A stretch of 64,000 nucleotides of DNA from NCBI GenBank assembly GCA_015062285.1, contig SUUY01000002.1, positions 62,001 to 126,000 on the forward strand, read 5' to 3'. The notes under the pieces are model-generated. The model was given only the letters and a program-made list of their open reading frames with translations, ran no database searches and was not told the origin of the DNA. This DNA is from Alphaproteobacteria bacterium (GTDB lineage Bacteria; Pseudomonadota; Alphaproteobacteria; RF32; CAG-239). Below, in pieces: positions 18,137 to 27,288 of the stretch. The position numbers and the translations under genes were made by a program. Position 1 is the first letter of the stretch, and every line of letters begins with the position of its first letter.

Positions 18137-18505
18137 TCATATAGAAAAACAAACAACTCTTTCATCTTTGTTAAGATAAAAGACATTATCTGCGACTCTT
18201 TTGATAAAATCCTCATCTGTTTCAAATTTTTGTTTGTAATCGTCAAAATCTCCCCAATCTCCATTGATTATTGCATTATCGGCTACAATATCAGGTCGAT
18301 TGTTGCCATAAACTCCCATATCTTTTATGCATTCGCAGAAATATTCCCATAAACAATCAGGAATATGCCAATTATAATGATTTTCTACAAAATTTCGGCG
18401 GTTATCGAGTAAATATATGTAATCTTCAATATCCATCTCTATTTTGATAGTGTTTGGTTGGTATAAATCACTACTGAAACATCTGTTTGTATTATATTCT
18501 GTCAT
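18137..18505 (-). CDS. Small acidic protein of unknown function
   Basis: A 122-residue soluble protein with no signal peptide or membrane segment. It is strongly acidic: about 25 Asp/Glu against about 12 Lys/Arg, including GDFDDY and ETDEDF near the C-terminus. The N-terminal part is rich in aromatics and Cys (DYIYLLD, LWEYFCECIKD). AAGGATTAAAATC precedes the ATG. No family is recognised. It lies between tRNA-Phe and the restriction operon and is transcribed away from hsdR. A DNA-mimic or antirestriction role would fit its position and charge but is only a guess. Confidence 0.6.
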   Translation of the reverse strand: MTEYNTNRCFSSDLYQPNTIKIEMDIEDYIYLLDNRRNFVENHYNWHIPDCLWEYFCECIKDMGVYGNNRPDIVADNAIINGDWGDFDDYKQKFETDEDFIKRVADNVFYLNKDERVVCFSI

Positions 18506-19045
18506 GATTTTAATCCTTGAGAATAACAGTTAATCCATGACATTTCCTTATAGAAATATCACAAATCACTTAAAAAATCCGCAAGGCAGACGATTTTTGC
18601 AGAACAATAATAACACTTAACACAGGTAATATATTGATTTTACACAACATTCTAAAAATGATGTGTTATTATTTATGCAAACATATATATTTACTGAAAA
18701 TTTATAGCATATCTGCTGTTCCGGTTAGCTTTATTCATATAAAAACATGTAACGATAACTATCCTAAAATAATAGTAATACTCCCCCCACTATTTCCCAA
18801 AACGGGGGTTAATCTGCTTTAATAACCTTATATGACATCAATCACGCATTTTTTTTCGCATATATAATACTTGTCCACTTACTTATATATGAAAGTAAGT
18901 GGACAGAGGTATAATAGCTTCTGCTCCTTTTAGAATAAATATAAAATTGAAAGTGTATTTTACCCAACTTGTTAGAAGATTCAGCTTGATTTTCAAAGAA
19001 TTGAGTATAAAATTGCTGCCATATTGTAACTTTTGGAACTTTCAA
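18506..19045. other. 540-base non-coding stretch before hsdR
   Basis: AT-rich DNA between the divergent acidic-protein gene and hsdR. It holds an imperfect hairpin AAAAATC/GATTTTT near 18570-18597, two TATAAT sequences (18863-18868 and 18910-18915) and the palindrome at 18872-18905 between them. The open frame upstream of the hsdR start runs through the palindrome and shows no protein-like signal. No integrase or its remains could be recognised. Confidence 0.5.
18872..18905. repeat. Palindrome upstream of hsdR, probable operator
   Basis: A 13-bp perfect inverted repeat, TGTCCACTTACTT (18872-18884) and its complement (18893-18905), with an eight-base spacer ATATATGA. It sits between two TATAAT boxes, covering the -35/spacer region of the downstream one (18910-18915), as an operator would. 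A relative with the same TGTCCA arms and TATATA centre lies at 27289-27323. Confidence 0.6.
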
Positions 19046-21766
19046 ATGACCTCAACGCCTGAAGAAAAAGCAAGAAAAATTATAGACGAACAACTAATCA
19101 ATGCTGGCTGGATTATTCAAGACCGAAATGATTTTGATCGCACAGCTGGTATCGGAGTTGCTGTGCGTGAATTTTTGATGGATGACAATACCGAAGCCGA
19201 CTATCTTTTGTTTGTTGATGGTAAAGCTTGCGGTATCATTGAAGCTAAAAAAGCCGGAGTTGCCCTTAGTGGTGTTGAAAATCAATCCCATGGTTATGCT
19301 TGCCATTTACCAGAATATGTAAAAAACTGGCTGATGCCACTTCCCTTTGTTTATGAAAGTACCGGTGATGAAACATTTTTCTGTGACGGACGCGATAAAA
19401 TTTGCCGTTCTCGTCGCATTTTTGCTTTTCACTCCCCACAATCATTATATGAAATGTTGCAAGATAATGGTACTTTGCGCAATCGCTTACAAAATATGCC
19501 TGTATTAGAAAAAGGCTGCTTGCGTGACTGTCAATTTGAAGCAATTCAAGGTTTAGAAACTTCTTTAGCTCAAAATAATAAAAAAGCTCTTATTCAAATG
19601 GCTACAGGAGCAGGTAAAACCTTCACAGCTTGCAATTTTTCATATCGTTTGCTCAAATACGCAGGCGCAAAACGTATTTTATTTCTTGTTGACCGCAATA
19701 ATCTTGGAAAACAAACAAAAAAAGAATTTGAAAATTTTCGCCTTCCTGATGAAAATCGTTTATTTCCGGAAGTTTATATTGCTCAACACCTCCAACAAAA
19801 CCAAGTTGATAAAGACGCTAAGATTGTTATTACAACTATCCAACGTCTTTACTCCATGCTTAAAGGTGATGAAACTTATGATGAAGCCGATGAAGAAGTT
19901 TCTGCATATGAATTAGGTTCATTAGGCAAACCTAAAGAGATTGCTTATAACCCTAAAGTAACTCCGGATTTCTTTGATTTTATCATAACTGATGAGTGTC
20001 ACCGTAGTATTTATGGTGATTGGCGCCAAGTTTTGGAGTATTTTGATGCATTTATTATCGGTTTAACTGCCACACCGTCAAAACAAACTTTTGGTTATTT
20101 TAATCGCAATATTGTGGCTGAATATCCTTATGAACGCTCGGTCGCCGACGGTGTTAATGTAGATTATCAAGTTTTGCGTATCAAAACAGCCATTAGTGAA
20201 AACGGTGGTAAATTGGATAAAGATTTCCCTGTTCCTGTCCGTGATAAGAAAACTCGCAAAATCACTTATGAGCAGTTGGATGAGGATTTAGAATACAGCA
20301 AAAATGACTTGGATCGCTCGGTTTTAGCAAAAAATCAAATCCGCACAATTATTGAATGCTATAAAAACTCGCTTTATACCGATTTGTTTCCCAATCGTGA
20401 ACCAAATTTTGCGTGGACACCAAAAACGCTTATTTTTGCCAAAGATGACCATCATGCTGAAGAGATTGTCCGCATTGTTCGCGAAGTCTTTAACCAAGGT
20501 AACGATTTTTGCAAAAAAATCACTTATAATATTACCGGAGAAAAACCTGAGGAGCTGATTAAGCAGTTTAGAATTTCTCCGCAACCGCGTATTGCTGTTA
20601 CCGTTGATATGATTGCCACCGGAACGGATATTAAACCTTTGGAAGTTGTCATGTTTTTGCGAGATGTCCGTTCTTCGCTGTATTATGAGCAAATGAAAGG
20701 TCGAGGCGTTCGCTCGATTAATGAAACTGATCTCAAACAAGTTACACCAAATGCTGAAGGCAAAGGTTTCTTTTATCTGATTGATGCGGTCGGTGTAACC
20801 GAAAGTAAAAAAACGGCTGCTCAACCTTTGGAGCGTAAACGTTCGGTTCCGTTGAAGAAAATGCTTGAACAAATTGCCCAAGGCAAAACAGATGATGATA
20901 CTTTGAGCTCTGTTGCCAGTCGACTGGTTAATATTGAACGCAAGCTAAACGAAGCAGAAAAGCATAAAATTAAAGAATCAGCTGGTGGTTTATCTCTTCA
21001 CGAGATTTCAGGGCAATTACTTAATGCGATTGATCCGGACAAACAAGAAGGAAAATCAGCTTCCGAAATTGAACAGATTAAAGAAAATGCTGTTAAACCT
21101 TTCAACAAACCGAGTTTTCGCAACATTTTAATGGATATGAGCGCTAAGACTGGCATTTATATTGATGAATTATCGCAAGATGAAGTAATTTCTGCAGATA
21201 TCAATAGCGAAAAAGCTCATCATGTGGTTGAATCATTCAAAGAATTTATTGAAACCAACAAAGATGAAATTGATGCACTTTCTATCATTTACAACACGCA
21301 ATATAGCAAACGAAAGTTGACTTATCAAAATATCCATGAGCTGGCAGATAAAATGCGTGAGGCACGACCACCGCTTGCTCCGATTGAAATTTGGCGAGCA
21401 TTTGAACAGTTAGAAAAAGATAAGGTTCAGCATGTTAAAGATCCATCACGTTTATTGACTAATTTGGTGCAACTGGTGCGTTTTGCTATCGGTCAAGATG
21501 ATCGGTTAGAAGAATTTGATAAAGTCGCCAACCAACGTTTTAACCTTTGGAAAGGTCGCCAGCTCAAAAAAGGCATAACCTTTACCGATGAACAAAACGA
21601 GTGGCTGGAAAGAATCAAAGACTACATTGTTGCCAATGTCAGTATGGATAAAGACGATATTCAAGAAGCTATGGACGATAAAGGGGGCATCCTCCGAGCT
21701 CGCGCCATTTTCGGATCCAATCTTGAACCTTTGTTAGCTGATTTAAGCTTGAGTCTGGTGGCATAA
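19046..21766 (+). CDS. hsdR: Type I restriction enzyme, R subunit
   Basis: A 906-residue protein. The N-terminal PD-(D/E)xK nuclease is seen in EADYLLFVDGKACGIIEAKK; the helicase motor follows with Walker A MATGAGKT, motif II DECH, motif III GLTATP and motif VI-like YYEQMKGRG. The C-terminal part (SRLVNIERKLNEAEKHKI onward) resembles the EcoEI-type R-protein C-terminal domain. HsdR translocates DNA and cleaves it when the HsdM/HsdS complex meets an unmodified site. ATG 19046 is chosen: the family start TPEEKARKIIDEQL follows it and a weak GGAA precedes it. It is the first gene of the operon and appears intact. Confidence 0.93.
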   Translation: MTSTPEEKARKIIDEQLINAGWIIQDRNDFDRTAGIGVAVREFLMDDNTEADYLLFVDGKACGIIEAKKAGVALSGVENQSHGYACHLPEYVKNWLMPLPFVYESTGDETFFCDGRDKICRSRRIFAFHSPQSLYEMLQDNGTLRNRLQNMPVLEKGCLRDCQFEAIQGLETSLAQNNKKALIQMATGAGKTFTACNFSYRLLKYAGAKRILFLVDRNNLGKQTKKEFENFRLPDENRLFPEVYIAQHLQQNQVDKDAKIVITTIQRLYSMLKGDETYDEADEEVSAYELGSLGKPKEIAYNPKVTPDFFDFIITDECHRSIYGDWRQVLEYFDAFIIGLTATPSKQTFGYFNRNIVAEYPYERSVADGVNVDYQVLRIKTAISENGGKLDKDFPVPVRDKKTRKITYEQLDEDLEYSKNDLDRSVLAKNQIRTIIECYKNSLYTDLFPNREPNFAWTPKTLIFAKDDHHAEEIVRIVREVFNQGNDFCKKITYNITGEKPEELIKQFRISPQPRIAVTVDMIATGTDIKPLEVVMFLRDVRSSLYYEQMKGRGVRSINETDLKQVTPNAEGKGFFYLIDAVGVTESKKTAAQPLERKRSVPLKKMLEQIAQGKTDDDTLSSVASRLVNIERKLNEAEKHKIKESAGGLSLHEISGQLLNAIDPDKQEGKSASEIEQIKENAVKPFNKPSFRNILMDMSAKTGIYIDELSQDEVISADINSEKAHHVVESFKEFIETNKDEIDALSIIYNTQYSKRKLTYQNIHELADKMREARPPLAPIEIWRAFEQLEKDKVQHVKDPSRLLTNLVQLVRFAIGQDDRLEEFDKVANQRFNLWKGRQLKKGITFTDEQNEWLERIKDYIVANVSMDKDDIQEAMDDKGGILRARAIFGSNLEPLLADLSLSLVA

Positions 21767-21785
21767 AGGATAAGGAGTAGAGAAG

Positions 21786-22637
21786 ATGGAAGAAGGGACA
21801 AAAATGGAAAGTATCCCACAGATAAAAAGATTGTTGTCTAACATACAAAAAAATTTGTCAGAACGTGGTTTCATGGCAAATAATGAATTTATTCAGGAGT
21901 GTCTTAACAATAAACAATTTATAAATTTTGTCAGAATTGATACAGGTGAGTATACAGATTTAAAAAAGGCATTTAGTTTGTACAAAGAAAATCCCTCAAT
22001 GAGTGCCCATAATGCTCTTATTGCTCAATTGAAAAAACTCTGGAGTAATTTTGAGGTTTTTAATGAAGTGCTTAATACAACGATGCAACGTCTTGGCAAT
22101 CAATATGAAAATATAGCACAGGAAAAAATTCAGCAATTAGAAAACAATATAACAAAATCTAGGGAAATGCTTGGTGAGCAGGCAGGAAATGCCAATGCAA
22201 AAAAATATCAAGCTTATGCTGAAAAAAATAGAAAATCTGCATTTTGGTTATTTTGGTTTTCGGTTGCTATAATGGGTAGTTTAGCTATTTTTTCTGCATT
22301 TGCTTTGTATTTTACAGAAATAACCTCTAAAGATTTATTCGTTAGAATTTCACTTTTCTTTGCAATTTTACTGCCTGCTTTTTTTATGATGAGAGAATCG
22401 AAAAAGCTCAAAGATAAAGAGTTTCAATACACAGATATGGCTTATCGCATTATGACCTCGACCCCTTATATTGATGGATTATACATTTCAGAAGAAGAAA
22501 AAGCAAAACTTAAAGCTGAATTGGTCAAAGATTTCTTCGGGCGACCGATTGAATGTCGTGATGATGGAGGTTTGCCTCCTATTGAAAATATTTGTGAAAT
22601 TATCAAGGCTTGTTTGAGCAATTGCAGAAGAGACTAA
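21786..22637 (+). CDS. Unknown membrane protein with coiled coil, in the hsd operon
   Basis: A 283-residue protein; AAGGAG lies eight bases before ATG 21786. Residues about 100-160 are a predicted coiled coil (NIAQEKIQQLENNITKSREM). Two adjacent transmembrane segments follow (about 154-176, FWLFWFSVAIMGSLAIFSAF, and about 186-203, ISLFFAILLPAFFMM), then a charged cytoplasmic-looking C-terminal region with late Cys residues. No family is recognised. It is 19 bases after hsdR and 13 before another membrane gene, so it is co-transcribed with the restriction system. It may be an accessory or independent defence component; this is inference from position. Confidence 0.7.
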   Translation: MEEGTKMESIPQIKRLLSNIQKNLSERGFMANNEFIQECLNNKQFINFVRIDTGEYTDLKKAFSLYKENPSMSAHNALIAQLKKLWSNFEVFNEVLNTTMQRLGNQYENIAQEKIQQLENNITKSREMLGEQAGNANAKKYQAYAEKNRKSAFWLFWFSVAIMGSLAIFSAFALYFTEITSKDLFVRISLFFAILLPAFFMMRESKKLKDKEFQYTDMAYRIMTSTPYIDGLYISEEEKAKLKAELVKDFFGRPIECRDDGGLPPIENICEIIKACLSNCRRD

Positions 22638-22650
22638 GGAGACTAAAGGA

Positions 22651-24117
22651 ATGAACTACAAGATAAGAGATTTTTTGTTATTGGCAGGATTGTGGAGTAT
22701 TTTCCTTATAACACCTTATATTATATCTTTTTGGGATATAAGTTATAAAGATCTTCTCGTGAGGTCGTGGTATATATATGCCGGTTTATCAATATTAACA
22801 ATATTTTATCTGTTATATCCAGAAATCTTAAGAGGATTTTGCCAAAAGATATGTGACAGACAGATTGAGAATTTCGTTGGAGTATCTCCCGAAAATTCAA
22901 ATACTGAGGAAGTAAACAAAATCAGAAATGATTTAAGAAATGAAAAATTAATTAGACCATCTACCAAAACTATTTCGGATGATCATAAAAAAAATATTAA
23001 AAAAGACTCTAAACTTAGAGAATTATACAATTCTTTTAATAATGAAAAATATGAGAAAGTTATCTTAGATTCATTAAACTATATGAAAGAAATTAGCATA
23101 GATAAGAAAAAAGTTCCGTATGCTGTGTTAGCTGAAATGGCTTACTCTATGATAGAAGAGGAAAAAGATTACAATAAAGAAGATAGAATCTCTGTATTAA
23201 GAATTATTATAAATCATTATGATGCTGTTACTCCAGAAATTTATGTAAATGGTTTGCTAAATTTAGCCTCTATATACAGCGATACAGACAATAATGATGC
23301 TGTATTAAAATTAACATATAAAGCTATATATATATCAAAGCAAAATAAATTGGATTCCTCGTTGCTTAGTTATGCATACTATATACAAACTTTTGTTTTT
23401 TTAGTACAAAAAAAACTATCACAGGCGCTAGCAGCAGCTAAAGAAGGATTGAAATATGCTGATGAAACTAAAGAAGCATTATTCTACTACCTGGAAGCAA
23501 TCATCTATTTTAATTTTTATAATAATACAGAAATGGCAGAACAGTATGCAAAATTAAGTTGGAGTAAATTAACATCGGCTGACACATTTAGTGGTTTATT
23601 GGTTCAAATATATTATTTTTCATTGTTTTTTAACCATAAATATGATGAGGCTTGTGAATTTTTAAGCATTTACTGTAATTCAGATACAAGTTCGACACAG
23701 ATTAGAAATCTCCCTTATTTATTAGTTAAGTGCAATCGAATTGAAGAGGCTGAAAAGTTAGCAGAAGAATATAAGAAACAACATGAAAATCAGCAATTAG
23801 ATTCCATAAATAACGCTCTAGCTATGATAGCAATGCGTAATAGTGATTATGAAAAAGCTATATATTTATTTACAGAAATATTACCATCATTTGAAAGTGG
23901 TGATACCAACTATGAAAAATATTTTTATGCTGAAATATTATATAATCGCGGGATTTGTTATTTAAAATTAAATAATTTTGCTAAAGCAAAAATTGATATT
24001 AATAAAGCTATGGAATTAAATTTTGATGATGTTGATAGCGATGTTTTAGAAAATTTATTTAATTACGACATCCAAAATAGTGCAAAAATGGAATTGAAAG
24101 CTATAGAAGATGCCTAA
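22651..24117 (+). CDS. Unknown membrane-anchored TPR protein, in the hsd operon
   Basis: A 488-residue protein. Two transmembrane segments at the N-terminus (about 8-27 and 40-60) are followed by a polar linker and then a long helical-repeat region (about 115-480) with TPR-like units, for example DYEKAIYLFTEILPSFESG and NRGICYLKLNNFAKAKIDINKAM. The repeats probably lie in the cytoplasm and bind a partner. It is very AT-rich, with ATA codons frequent compared with flanking hsd genes, suggesting separate origin. It overlaps hsdS by eight bases, so expression is coupled with the specificity subunit. No known family beyond the repeats. Confidence 0.72.
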   Translation: MNYKIRDFLLLAGLWSIFLITPYIISFWDISYKDLLVRSWYIYAGLSILTIFYLLYPEILRGFCQKICDRQIENFVGVSPENSNTEEVNKIRNDLRNEKLIRPSTKTISDDHKKNIKKDSKLRELYNSFNNEKYEKVILDSLNYMKEISIDKKKVPYAVLAEMAYSMIEEEKDYNKEDRISVLRIIINHYDAVTPEIYVNGLLNLASIYSDTDNNDAVLKLTYKAIYISKQNKLDSSLLSYAYYIQTFVFLVQKKLSQALAAAKEGLKYADETKEALFYYLEAIIYFNFYNNTEMAEQYAKLSWSKLTSADTFSGLLVQIYYFSLFFNHKYDEACEFLSIYCNSDTSSTQIRNLPYLLVKCNRIEEAEKLAEEYKKQHENQQLDSINNALAMIAMRNSDYEKAIYLFTEILPSFESGDTNYEKYFYAEILYNRGICYLKLNNFAKAKIDINKAMELNFDDVDSDVLENLFNYDIQNSAKMELKAIEDA

Positions 24118-25378
24118 TAAACTTCCGTTAAATTGGTGTGAGTGTAAATTTGAGGATGTTCTAGATTATGAACAGCCGACAAAATACATTGTGGAAAATA
24201 CAGATTATCAAGACCATGGAACTGCCGTATTAACAGCAGGAAAAAGCTTTATTCTCGGTTATACAAACGAAAAAGAGGGAATATTTGATGCATCAAAAGA
24301 GCCTGTTATTATATTTGATGATTTTACCACAGCTTCAAAAATCGTAAAATTTCCATTTAAGGTAAAATCATCGGCGATGAAAATTCTACATCCAAAAACG
24401 AATATTAATATTGATTATATTTATTATTTGATGCAAACAATTCACTACGAAAATGATACTCATAAACGATACTGGATTTCTGAATATGCAAAGCAATTTA
24501 TTGCTTTACCACCGCTTAGAGAACAAGAAAGGATTGTTGAGAAGATTGAGGCTTTATTTGCGGATATTGACGAAGGAATGGAAAATCTTAAAACAGCACA
24601 AGCTCAAATCAAACAGTATCGCCAATCCGTCCTCAAATCTGCTTTTGAAGGAAAACTTTACAAAACCACCGAATGGAAAGAAGTTGACATAACAAAAATA
24701 ATTGCAAAAGAAAAGAATGCATTGAAAGCAGGTCCGTTTGGTAGTGCGTTAAAAAAAGAAATTTATGTTGAAAAAGGATATAAAATATACGGTCAGGAAC
24801 AAGTTATTGCACAAGATCCGTTTTATGGAGATTATTATATCGATAAAAATAAATATGAACAATTAATATCTTGTAAAATTAAACCACATGATATTTTGAT
24901 TAGTTTAGTTGGAACTATTGGAAAAGTTCTAATTTTACCTAATAATATAGAAGAAGGCATTATTAATCCACGATTGTTAAAAGTAACCTTAGATTTTGAT
25001 CAATATTTGCCAGAATTTTTTAAATTCTATTTTGAAAGCCAATATTTACGCAGTTTATTTAAGATGAAAGCTCATGGAGCAACAATGGATGTACTAAATT
25101 TAAGTATCTTAAAAGAACTACCTTTTCCTCTTCCAACACTCCCTGAACAAAAACGCATTGTTGAAGAGATTGAAAAACGCTTTGCTGTGGCAGATAAATT
25201 GGAAAAAGCGGTTAATGAGGGTTTAGAAAAAGCTGATAAACTTAAACAATCTATCTTAAAAAAAGCCTTTGAGGGCAAACTCGTTGCACAAAACCCTAAC
25301 GACGAACCAGCCTCCATCCTCCTCGCCCGCATCAAAAAAGAAAACCAATCCCACCCCAAAGGAAAGAAAAAATGTTAA
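24110..25378 (+). CDS. hsdS: Type I restriction-modification specificity subunit
   Basis: A 422-residue HsdS with two target-recognition domains (about 1-140 and 190-345). Each is followed by a conserved coiled-coil spacer: LPPLREQERIVEKIEALFADID and LPTLPEQKRIVEEIEKRFAVAD. After the second spacer comes LKQSILKKAFEGKLV, matching LKSAFEGKLY after the first. The domains recognise the two halves of a bipartite DNA site and dock HsdM and HsdR. The start overlaps the preceding TPR gene by eight bases. Both halves look intact. The recognised sequence cannot be predicted. Confidence 0.93.
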   Translation: MPNKLPLNWCECKFEDVLDYEQPTKYIVENTDYQDHGTAVLTAGKSFILGYTNEKEGIFDASKEPVIIFDDFTTASKIVKFPFKVKSSAMKILHPKTNINIDYIYYLMQTIHYENDTHKRYWISEYAKQFIALPPLREQERIVEKIEALFADIDEGMENLKTAQAQIKQYRQSVLKSAFEGKLYKTTEWKEVDITKIIAKEKNALKAGPFGSALKKEIYVEKGYKIYGQEQVIAQDPFYGDYYIDKNKYEQLISCKIKPHDILISLVGTIGKVLILPNNIEEGIINPRLLKVTLDFDQYLPEFFKFYFESQYLRSLFKMKAHGATMDVLNLSILKELPFPLPTLPEQKRIVEEIEKRFAVADKLEKAVNEGLEKADKLKQSILKKAFEGKLVAQNPNDEPASILLARIKKENQSHPKGKKKC

Positions 25379-25710
25379 AAACAATAAAGACTATAAAAGA
25401 AAACATAGAGACTGCTATTGAAATAGCAGATAAACTTAAAGATTTAGAATTAAAAGAAACTGTTTTAAACCTTAAAGAACAAATTCTCAGTATTAGAGAA
25501 GAGAATATTTCTCTGAAAGAACTGATAGCTTCAAATAATCAAAAAGAAAATTTAATCTATAAAAATAATATGTATTGGAAAAAATTAGATGATGGCTCAG
25601 AAGATGGTCCGTATTGCTCAGGGTGTTATGATACCAAAAAGACTTTAGTTCGTATGCATGTTCACCCACGTGGAAACATTTGTCCTTCATGTAAACAAAC
25701 AATATATTAG
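25372..25710 (+). CDS. Small coiled-coil zinc-ribbon protein
   Basis: A 112-residue protein inserted between hsdS and hsdM, overlapping hsdS by seven bases, with AAGGAAAGAAAA before the ATG. Residues about 1-60 form an amphipathic helix or coiled coil rich in Lys and Glu (LKDLELKETVLNLKEQI). Residues about 66-112 form a compact zinc-ribbon-like domain: YWKKLDDGSEDGPYCSGC, then CPSC near the C-terminus, giving a CxxC...CxxC metal site. Similar small proteins occur beside mobile and defence genes, but no defined function is known to me. Complete and plausibly expressed with the RM genes. Confidence 0.72.
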   Translation: MLKTIKTIKENIETAIEIADKLKDLELKETVLNLKEQILSIREENISLKELIASNNQKENLIYKNNMYWKKLDDGSEDGPYCSGCYDTKKTLVRMHVHPRGNICPSCKQTIY

Positions 25711-25721
25711 GTAAAAATAAA

Positions 25722-27173
25722 ATGACTGAAAATAACCTCGTAACCAAAGTTTGGAATTATGCAACCATCTTAAAAGATGCCGGTGTCGTTTATATGGATT
25801 ATGTCGCTCAGTTGACTTATCTGTTGTTCTTAAAAATGGATGACGAACGCACCACACTTCTTGGTGAAAAATCTTTACTTCCTGAGAAATATCGTTGGAA
25901 TAAACTCAAGTCTCTTTCTGGTATTGATTTAGAAACACAATATTCCGAAACCTTGACCGCTCTTTCTAAGATGAATGGTATTATCGGAGCTATTTATACC
26001 AAAGCATCTAACAAAATCAATGAACCATCAAAATTACAAAGACTGGTATCATTAATTGATGGTGAAAACTGGCTCGGACTTGATGTTGATGTTAAAGGTG
26101 CTGTTTATGAAGGTTTGTTAGAGAAAAATGCAACCGAAACCAAAGCCGGAGCCGGTCAATATTTTACACCACGCCCGTTAATTAAGGCTATGGTTGAGGT
26201 TATGCGTCCGACACCTGAAACGACGGTTACCGATCCGGCATGCGGAACCGGTGGATTTTTGCTTGCAGCTTATGATTATATGCGCTCTCAAACTAGCGAT
26301 AAACTGAAAATAAAAGAGTTGAAAGAAAATAAACTTTCCGGAAATGATATTACACCGCTTGTTGTCAGCCTTTGCACCATGAATTTGTATCTGCGTGGTA
26401 TCGGTGGAAACAAAGCTCCTATTAGAGAGTGTGATTCTTTAATGAATGCCGGTGATAAACGTTACGATATGGTACTGACCAATCCACCGTTTGGCAAAAA
26501 AGGTTCTCTTAAAATTATGGGAGAAGATGGGTCAGTTACCACAGAAAAAGAAGAATACAATCGAGAAGACTTTATTGCCTCAACGTCAAATAAGCAAATC
26601 AACTTCGTGCAACATATTATGACTATCTTAAATTCTCATGGTCGTGCTGCGGTGGTTGTTCCTGACAATGTATTATTTGAAGGTGGTGCCGGAGAAAAAG
26701 TTCGCCGTCGTTTACTCAATGAATTTAATTTACATACTATCTTGCGATTACCTACCGGTATTTTTTACGCGCAAGGAGTCAAAGCTAATGTGTTATTCTT
26801 TGATAAATACCCACCACTTGATAATGGTCATCGTACACAAGACGTTTGGTTTTATGATTTGCGTACTAATATAAATTTGAGTTTAGTAACCAATCCGCTT
26901 AGTGATGTACATTTGGCTAATTTTATTAAATGCTATAACGCAGATAATATTGCTAAACGCGATGAAAGTGAACGTTTTAAGAAGTTTTCTTATGATGAGA
27001 TTATTAATCGTGACAAGGTTAGCCTTGATATTACTTGGCTTAAAGATGAAAGTTTAGAAAATCTTGAAAATCTACCTGATCCGGAAATTTTAGCTGATGA
27101 AATCATTGAGAATTTAGAAACAGCACTAAATTCATTCAAAGATGTTATGATTGAATTACAAAAGGCAGAATAA
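25722..27173 (+). CDS. hsdM: Type I restriction-modification DNA methyltransferase subunit
   Basis: A 483-residue N6-adenine methyltransferase. The N-terminal HsdM helical domain (about 1-130) is followed by the catalytic domain with GQYFTPRPLIKAM, SAM motif I DPACGTGGFL and catalytic motif IV NPPF. With HsdS it methylates the recognition site and protects host DNA. It is the last gene of the operon (order R, X, Y, S, Z, M), 11 bases after the zinc-ribbon gene. The putative start has an AGGT site. It is followed by two hairpins. Confidence 0.94.
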   Translation: MTENNLVTKVWNYATILKDAGVVYMDYVAQLTYLLFLKMDDERTTLLGEKSLLPEKYRWNKLKSLSGIDLETQYSETLTALSKMNGIIGAIYTKASNKINEPSKLQRLVSLIDGENWLGLDVDVKGAVYEGLLEKNATETKAGAGQYFTPRPLIKAMVEVMRPTPETTVTDPACGTGGFLLAAYDYMRSQTSDKLKIKELKENKLSGNDITPLVVSLCTMNLYLRGIGGNKAPIRECDSLMNAGDKRYDMVLTNPPFGKKGSLKIMGEDGSVTTEKEEYNREDFIASTSNKQINFVQHIMTILNSHGRAAVVVPDNVLFEGGAGEKVRRRLLNEFNLHTILRLPTGIFYAQGVKANVLFFDKYPPLDNGHRTQDVWFYDLRTNINLSLVTNPLSDVHLANFIKCYNADNIAKRDESERFKKFSYDEIINRDKVSLDITWLKDESLENLENLPDPEILADEIIENLETALNSFKDVMIELQKAE

Positions 27174-27202
27174 TTTTTTATAACTTAAGTACAACACTTA
27201 AA

Positions 27203-27251
27203 CCCGAGTAAACTCGGGAAGTCTTTTCATAATCAAACCTTACAGGTTTGA
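27203..27251 (+). terminator. Tandem hairpins after hsdM
   Basis: CCCGAG (27203-27208) pairs with CTCGGG (27213-27218), followed by a short T tract, and TCAAACCT (27233-27240) pairs with AGGTTTGA (27244-27251). The first probably ends the hsd operon transcript; neither has a long T run. Confidence 0.5.
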
Positions 27252-27288
27252 CATGCTTCGCGTGAGGGTATTTTTCATAATACTTTAT

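Noticed and set aside
18899-19045. Upstream extension of hsdR by 49 codons from a GTG
   Set aside because: It runs through the palindrome, has no ribosome site, and the family N-terminus begins at ATG 19046.
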